DNA from: an uncultured Lachnospiraceae bacterium
GTDB lineage: Bacteria > Bacillota > Clostridia > Lachnospirales > Lachnospiraceae
Length of the DNA stretch: 10,982 bases
Direction of reading: 5' to 3'
NCBI GenBank assembly: GCA_947178115.1
Contig: CAMWXF010000030.1
Span: 1 to 10,982 of the forward strand
This document shows positions 6,706 to 10,982 of the stretch, in pieces (within the stretch, counting starts at the first letter, position 1; each line of letters starts with the position of its first letter). The translations under genes and the position numbers were made by a program. The notes under the pieces were generated by a model that had not been told where the DNA came from, made no database searches, and saw nothing but the letters and a program-made list of their open reading frames with translations.

Positions 6706-8148
6706 CTAGCGGTAACAATAATTAAGATTCCCAAAACGTATTTCATCTCCCGCTTCGATCTCCACAGTCTCCTGCGGCTGCATACGCAGACCGTTCCTAT
6801 ATGTTCCGTTGGTAGAATTCATATCCGTCAGCAGAACTTTTTCCCCCTCTCTGTCAAATCTGGCGTGAATCCTGCTGACAGAGTTATCCGCAAGCACGTA
6901 ATCCACACAGCCTGCCATCTTACCGACCGTGCACGGGAATTTTTTTAATTCAATGTGTTGTTTATTTTTCCGATCCATTGCATATAGTTTATACTCTGCC
7001 AGCTTACTCTCATCATAGAAAACCGTATTGCCGTAGCCGTCTTCGGGCTGTCCTGTCATTGTCGACCCGATCTGAAATGACACATCCTGACTGCGGTTCA
7101 TTCTTCTTGACGTCGAATCCACAGCACCGTATCCTACCGGATTCAGATCCATATCTCTGCTAATTACATGCTCTAACGACACTGGGATGGTTTCCTGTAA
7201 ATATCCCTCTTCCGATTCCCAATCCATATCCGGGTATGTTCTATTCTCTGCTTCCCTTCCGGTCTTCTTCGCCTCTGCCGGATTCTTACTGCTTCTGACA
7301 ATCCGCAGCAGACAGATAAAAAAACAGATACCCATCGCCGCTGCGGAAGCGCCGAGTATGATTTCCTCCCGCTGCGTTAATTCATACAGATACCAAACTG
7401 CCGCCGCCCCTGCAATACTAAGCATTGACAGAATGGCAAATACAGGATAAAACAACCCGACACTGCGGCGTGGCTCATTTGCGGACACGACCGGCTGTAC
7501 ACTCTCTTTCACATCAAATATCGGTGATACATCATCTGATTGCCCCATCGGTTCGTATACCGGCTGCAGCTCGGGCTCATTCGTTTGTTCCTGCAAAGTC
7601 TCTGTCTCCTCCTCCAGAATCTGCAGCGCATCTTCCAGCGAAAAACAGCCTTCCTCCGACATCTCATAGATCCGGTATATATCTTCTGTAAGCTTCTGAT
7701 CCTCCGGATCAATATGCTCCAGCAGGAAATCCATAAGCGGTCTGCAGGCTTCCTCCGCTGTTACCGTATACTCCGGATAATACAAACCTATGTACTTCTT
7801 GTCACTAATATCATAGTAGATATGTTCCGGCTGCAGAACCAGCCCTGTCTCATCCATAAAATAGCCCGACAACCTGTCGCATATTCCATGAAGCTGCCAC
7901 AGAATGTCCTTCACCTGCTCACAAGACATCTTTCTGCCCTTGTACAGACCCTCCAGCGTTGTCTTGGAACTGATATCATAATAGTAATAAACCATTCCGT
8001 TTATATGGCGCACGGAACACCTTAGAATCTCGCCGATTTTACCCGACATGAGTATCTTATGCTGATAACTCCCGGCCGCCTGCCTCCGGCTGCATTGCAG
8101 TATCATGTAATTGTGTCGGTAATCTTTATAATATTTTGCTTCTAACAT
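6706..8148 (-). CDS. Membrane protein with DUF6382-like and C-terminal FHA domains
   Basis: This 480-residue protein has a cytoplasmic-type N-terminal domain (about 1-185) resembling the DUF6382 family, a linker rich in acidic residues and glutamine, two transmembrane helices (about 231-254 and 263-284), a polar linker of about 100 residues, and an FHA domain (about 388-480). FHA domains bind phosphothreonine peptides; here the core motifs are G409, S425-R-I-H428 and N447-G448. The Arg usually following the first Gly is Lys (GK). With both ends predicted cytoplasmic, it could recruit or scaffold a phosphorylated partner of the pilus machine. An AGGAGA ribosome site is six bases before the ATG. 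It lies 19 nt after the small TadE-like gene and appears to end the pilus block. DUF assignment is from memory of the family's layout; FHA is secure. Confidence 0.85.
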   Translation of the reverse strand: MLEAKYYKDYRHNYMILQCSRRQAAGSYQHKILMSGKIGEILRCSVRHINGMVYYYYDISSKTTLEGLYKGRKMSCEQVKDILWQLHGICDRLSGYFMDETGLVLQPEHIYYDISDKKYIGLYYPEYTVTAEEACRPLMDFLLEHIDPEDQKLTEDIYRIYEMSEEGCFSLEDALQILEEETETLQEQTNEPELQPVYEPMGQSDDVSPIFDVKESVQPVVSANEPRRSVGLFYPVFAILSMLSIAGAAAVWYLYELTQREEIILGASAAAMGICFFICLLRIVRSSKNPAEAKKTGREAENRTYPDMDWESEEGYLQETIPVSLEHVISRDMDLNPVGYGAVDSTSRRMNRSQDVSFQIGSTMTGQPEDGYGNTVFYDESKLAEYKLYAMDRKNKQHIELKKFPCTVGKMAGCVDYVLADNSVSRIHARFDREGEKVLLTDMNSTNGTYRNGLRMQPQETVEIEAGDEIRFGNLNYCYR

Positions 8149-8167
8149 ACTGATTCTCCTTTTTACG

Positions 8168-8620
8168 CTACTTCACATTCTCCAGCACATTCCCGATCCA
8201 TCTGCTTTTACGTATTATATGCGTCGGATTGATGATCTGCGCCCTGGCACGGGTCCGAATCTTCCACCCGGTCGCATCATGCATGGTAAAAGCCGCACGA
8301 ATCGGTACCTTAACCTGACACTCTCCCGTCACATCCGCAACATTGCCCCTACGATCCACACTCCCGTGCACTTCTCCCGTCCCGAAATATTTCTCCCCGA
8401 ATTGTTCCTTCATATGCGCGCTGATATAAGGCACAATCTTATCCTCCTGCTTCTGAATGCTCCCCCGGAAGCAGACCGCATAAGCATCCTGAAAGAGTAC
8501 GCATTTATCATAAGAATAGAAGGACAGATAAATCAGAAAGACAAAGAGAAAGATTGTCCACGTAATGATAAAGGATGCCTCTACCGTCATATACCCACCT
8601 GCCTTTTTTCTCAGAAACAT
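8168..8620 (-). CDS. Small TadE-like pseudopilin
   Basis: A 150-residue protein with a prepilin-like N-terminus: a short basic leader (MFLRKKAGG), then YMTVEASFIIT and a hydrophobic helix to about residue 35. Gly9 followed by Glu14 at the +5 position fits cleavage by a prepilin peptidase, as in TadE/TadF-type pseudopilins. The remainder is a predicted extracellular domain with no motif I recognise. The reading frame stays open upstream to about 9055, but that extension is the shadow of the peptidase gene; ATG 8620 matches the pilin leader and overlaps the peptidase stop by 10 nt. The adjacent peptidase is its likely processing enzyme. Confidence 0.8.
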   Translation of the reverse strand: MFLRKKAGGYMTVEASFIITWTIFLFVFLIYLSFYSYDKCVLFQDAYAVCFRGSIQKQEDKIVPYISAHMKEQFGEKYFGTGEVHGSVDRRGNVADVTGECQVKVPIRAAFTMHDATGWKIRTRARAQIINPTHIIRKSRWIGNVLENVK

Positions 8621-9033
8621 ATCACAACCCCCATTCCCAACAATAAAAACGGTACAAAAGGAATCTCCCGATTTCCCGTCGCTTTCCCGATTACCAACAG
8701 AATAAGCGCCACTATCGACTCTGCTGCCAGCCCCGCCAGCAGGATCAGGAAACAGTTCTGCAGTCCTGTAAACAAACCGATCATAACGAGGACCCATCCG
8801 TCCCCGTATCCCACCCTCTCTCCCGTAATATAACTGAGCAGCCAGAAGGCGGCTCCGGGGAGCACTGATAAAAGCCCGGACACCCATGCTTCTTCTCCCA
8901 TTGCGCCCTGCACACGCAGAACCAGCGCCGTTATGATTCCGATCCACACAACCATCAGCGGTATCTCTTTGCGGATACCGTCGCACACTGCGCAGAATCC
9001 CAACAAAATAAACAACAATATTTCTACCCACAT
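8611..9033 (-). CDS. A24 prepilin peptidase (TadV/CpaA-like)
   Basis: The 140-residue polytopic membrane protein is the short form of type IV prepilin peptidase, without the N-terminal methylase domain. The two catalytic aspartates are Asp18 (in CDGIRKEIP) and Asp78 (in the GYGD motif, 75-78). A C-terminal IPFVPFLLLG is also typical. It should cleave the leaders of the TadE-like proteins on either side at the inner face of the membrane. It overlaps the upstream TadE-like gene by 10 nt and the downstream one by 10 nt, so the three are probably translated as a coupled unit. The ribosome site (GGAAGG) lies inside the upstream gene. Confidence 0.9.
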   Translation of the reverse strand: MWVEILLFILLGFCAVCDGIRKEIPLMVVWIGIITALVLRVQGAMGEEAWVSGLLSVLPGAAFWLLSYITGERVGYGDGWVLVMIGLFTGLQNCFLILLAGLAAESIVALILLVIGKATGNREIPFVPFLLLGMGVVICF

Positions 9034-9971
9034 TTAGAGCACCTTCCTCTCCCACCGACTTGGGACAACGGCACCGTATAGATCGTCCGCTTCAATCCCG
9101 AACAATTGATTTGACTGTGATAGCTGCTGCCCTGCTTCGTAATATAGACCTGTCCCTGCGCTTTGCTCCCACCGCATATTTCGCAGGGATAATATTTGCC
9201 ACCCGCCTGATTTCGCATATTATCGACCGCAGCTACCGCAGCCGACTCAACAGAAGGATTTAAATAAGTACAGTTGCGATCTATATGATATACTGTCCCC
9301 GTTTTGGTAATATACACCATTGGGTCTTCTTGGCTCAGATCACTGACATGCTGTGTTACGTCATATCCTGTCCACGCCTTTCCGTAATACCGCTGCGACA
9401 TAGCGAACCCATCAAATCCCATGACAGAGATCAACGGCTTGACTCGGTAAGATACCCGAAGATCAATGATATCGCCTTCCCCCATAACAGTGGATCCCGC
9501 AAGGGAAACTCCGGTAGCTCCGCCCGTAACACAGGACTGATCCAGATCGCTCCTGCCGATATATTCCAGTATCTGCCCTCTGGCATAGAGTTGTGTCATT
9601 GCCACCCCGGCTACACTCTCCGGAATCGCGCTTCCCACTGTCCGGTCATAGACATATCCTGCAAACGCCATCTTATTGCCCGTCTGGTGCAGCGCCGCAT
9701 TGATCCTGCTCTGTGTTCCGATGATATTGACTGCATACAGAATATTAATCACCGCAAACAGAAAAAACGGCAGAGCAAACGCCGCTTCCAGCGTCATGGA
9801 ACCTTTCCTGCACAGAATCCTTCCTCTGCGGAAGGCGATAAAAGATGCCCTCTTTAGCGATCTGTAGATTAATAGAATTAATTGACTAACTTGATCGGCA
9901 TCAAGATATGTCCGGAGAGAATGTGCTGTCGTTTTATCATAAGTATTTTGTTTCAATCGTAAAAAGGACAT
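9024..9971 (-). CDS. TadE-like pseudopilin with duplicated Cys/His domain
   Basis: The 315-residue protein has a pseudopilin core: Gly57 followed by SMTLEAAFALPFF, with Glu62 at +5 and a hydrophobic helix to about residue 85, which is the TadE signature. Cleavage would release an unusually long 57-residue leader. The exported part (about 90-210) is unassigned. Its C-terminus carries two related units (219-267 and 275-315), each with VYITKxG, YH, a HxxxxC pair (His229/Cys234; His285/Cys290) and a CxxC pair (Cys263/Cys266; Cys311/Cys314). These resemble small Ada-like metal-binding modules; zinc binding is inferred. The start is well supported by GGGAGGTGAT before ATG 9971. It lies 19 nt after the DUF5702-like gene and overlaps the peptidase gene by 10 nt. 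Confidence 0.82.
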   Translation of the reverse strand: MSFLRLKQNTYDKTTAHSLRTYLDADQVSQLILLIYRSLKRASFIAFRRGRILCRKGSMTLEAAFALPFFLFAVINILYAVNIIGTQSRINAALHQTGNKMAFAGYVYDRTVGSAIPESVAGVAMTQLYARGQILEYIGRSDLDQSCVTGGATGVSLAGSTVMGEGDIIDLRVSYRVKPLISVMGFDGFAMSQRYYGKAWTGYDVTQHVSDLSQEDPMVYITKTGTVYHIDRNCTYLNPSVESAAVAAVDNMRNQAGGKYYPCEICGGSKAQGQVYITKQGSSYHSQINCSGLKRTIYTVPLSQVGGRGRCSKCG

Positions 9972-9976
9972 CTTTT

Positions 9977-9986
9977 ATCACCTCCC
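9977..9986 (-). promoter_or_regulatory. Strong ribosome binding site of the larger TadE-like gene
   Basis: On the minus strand GGGAGGTGAT is a near-complete match to the 16S anti-Shine-Dalgarno sequence, placed a few bases before ATG 9971. It supports that start even though it gives a long leader before the pilin cleavage motif, and it suggests high translation of this protein. Confidence 0.8.
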
Positions 9987-9990
9987 GCAT

Positions 9991-10982
9991 CTAATAGAAT
10001 CCATAGCATCTGGTCATCTCATAGGAATAACCGAACCGGCTTGACACAGACAAATCCGCCTGATAGGTATCAAAGCAGGCATCCAGCCGAAATCCCGCGT
10101 TACCCGTTGTCCTGCGGATATCCATCTCCATAATATCCATGGCGCGAAAAGTCCTTTTTTCCTTATTTTCCAGGAACAGCATAATCTGCAGATATTCCTT
10201 GTAATTAAGACCCCTGCCGCCGCTTTCCTGTGTCAGGCTTCCCCTGACATTGATCAGACTGTCAATCCCCGTTTTCCAGTCCGACGCTGTCTTAATAATC
10301 GGCACCCTGCCGCCCGCAAGCAGCGTCTTTACATCCTGCAGGCTCTCCACATACGCCCATGCAAGCAGGATTGTATACTTTACGGGCTCGGCCAGTTCAG
10401 GGCACATACATACAGCCGTCAGTGACAACGCCAGCGCTTCCGCTGCGGAAACCTTTGATGCATCCGTCAGGATATATAGAAAATTCGCTACTTCCCGCCA
10501 TCTGAGCAATCTTTTTGCCACATACTCCAGATTCTGCCAGTCCGTGTCCCTGCCTGCCAGAATATACTCGATCTGATATTTCAGCAGGGACTTGTCTAAT
10601 TCCTGTCCGTAATACCCGCATTTCTCAAACAGATATGCCTCGAACACAAGCTCATTCGGCTCGCCGGACACGGCGGCTGCATCCGCACACATTCCGGTTC
10701 CCTGCATAAGCGGACGATGAGATATGTAATCGTCTAAGGATGCTTTGACTGCAGATACCTGCGACGGATCCTCCAATACCAGATTCAACACCCCACTGCT
10801 TCTTGTGGAGTTAGCTGCATCCGCCGGATTATTTAACGGTACTTCTTCATAGACCCCTTCCTCCACCTCCTGTTGCGGCAGTCCGATTTCCTGTATCTGC
10901 GCTTCATATTTACTCCTCTCCCCTTCGGGATCTTTCGTCTCTAAACCGTACTGCTCCACTTGCGACACTCCCAGATTAATTT
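9991..10982 (-). CDS. DUF5702-like Tad-locus protein, N-terminus missing
   Basis: The frame is open through the right edge, so only about the last 329 residues are present. A GTG at 10968 is an internal codon rather than a likely start, since four more sense codons precede it and no ribosome site is seen. The C-terminal pattern (YISHRPLMQG, LLKYQIEYIL, LNYKEYLQIMLFL, a DIMEMDIR helix, and an aromatic end YGFY) resembles DUF5702 proteins, which in Lachnospiraceae lie beside tadE-like genes; the assignment is from memory. Such proteins usually have a TadE/TadG-like N-terminal membrane helix, which would lie beyond the window. Function is unknown; a surface or pseudopilin-associated role is inferred. 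It precedes the larger TadE-like gene by 19 nt. Confidence 0.7.
   Translation of the reverse strand, partial: INLGVSQVEQYGLETKDPEGERSKYEAQIQEIGLPQQEVEEGVYEEVPLNNPADAANSTRSSGVLNLVLEDPSQVSAVKASLDDYISHRPLMQGTGMCADAAAVSGEPNELVFEAYLFEKCGYYGQELDKSLLKYQIEYILAGRDTDWQNLEYVAKRLLRWREVANFLYILTDASKVSAAEALALSLTAVCMCPELAEPVKYTILLAWAYVESLQDVKTLLAGGRVPIIKTASDWKTGIDSLINVRGSLTQESGGRGLNYKEYLQIMLFLENKEKRTFRAMDIMEMDIRRTTGNAGFRLDACFDTYQADLSVSSRFGYSYEMTRCYGFY

Noticed and set aside
8621..9055. N-terminal extension of the small TadE-like protein
   Set aside because: The extension lies in another frame of the prepilin peptidase gene and has Arg/Gly-rich shadow composition; the pilin leader begins at ATG 8620.

Overview
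The window looks like chromosomal DNA of a Gram-positive anaerobe of the Clostridia, most likely a Lachnospiraceae member. The reasons are strong GGAGG-type ribosome sites, a two-subunit class I (Fe-S) fumarase, a Tad-type pilus module of the kind seen in that family (two TadE-like pseudopilins, a short A24 peptidase, a DUF5702-like protein and a membrane FHA protein), and a LacI-sensor/GGDEF protein. The taxonomic call is an inference; no marker gene fixes the species.

Layout. Positions 1-344 are a gene-poor, AT-rich leader with a strong palindromic hairpin and a good sigma-A-type promoter. It drives a plus-strand diguanylate cyclase (345-2243) that has a sugar-binding-protein-like sensor and no DNA-binding domain. 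Positions 2244-2401 hold three hairpins in a row. The last is an intrinsic terminator for a minus-strand tRNA-Ser(GCU) (2402-2489), which has its own perfect-consensus promoter (2549-2577). The diguanylate cyclase and the tRNA are therefore transcribed towards each other.

Everything from 2616 to the right edge is on the minus strand, so it is read from right to left. The first block is the Tad-like module: a DUF5702-like protein cut by the window edge, a TadE-like pseudopilin with a duplicated Cys/His motif, a prepilin peptidase, a second small TadE-like pseudopilin, and a two-pass membrane protein with a C-terminal FHA domain. The middle three genes overlap by 10 nt at each junction, so their translation is probably coupled. 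A 97-nt gap with a possible promoter follows.

The second minus-strand block is a rhomboid protease with a large N-terminal domain, a flavodoxin-like/SCP2 fusion (overlapping the rhomboid gene by 11 nt), a HIT hydrolase, and the alpha and beta subunits of fumarase. These look like housekeeping or metabolic genes, and only the rhomboid has a plausible link to the surface module upstream.

No insertion sequence, CRISPR array, phage gene or integrase is visible. The points most worth following are the duplicated HxxxxC...CxxC motif and long leader of the larger TadE-like protein, the compact pilus module as a whole, the LacI-sensor diguanylate cyclase, and the unexplained structured spacer beside the tRNA gene.
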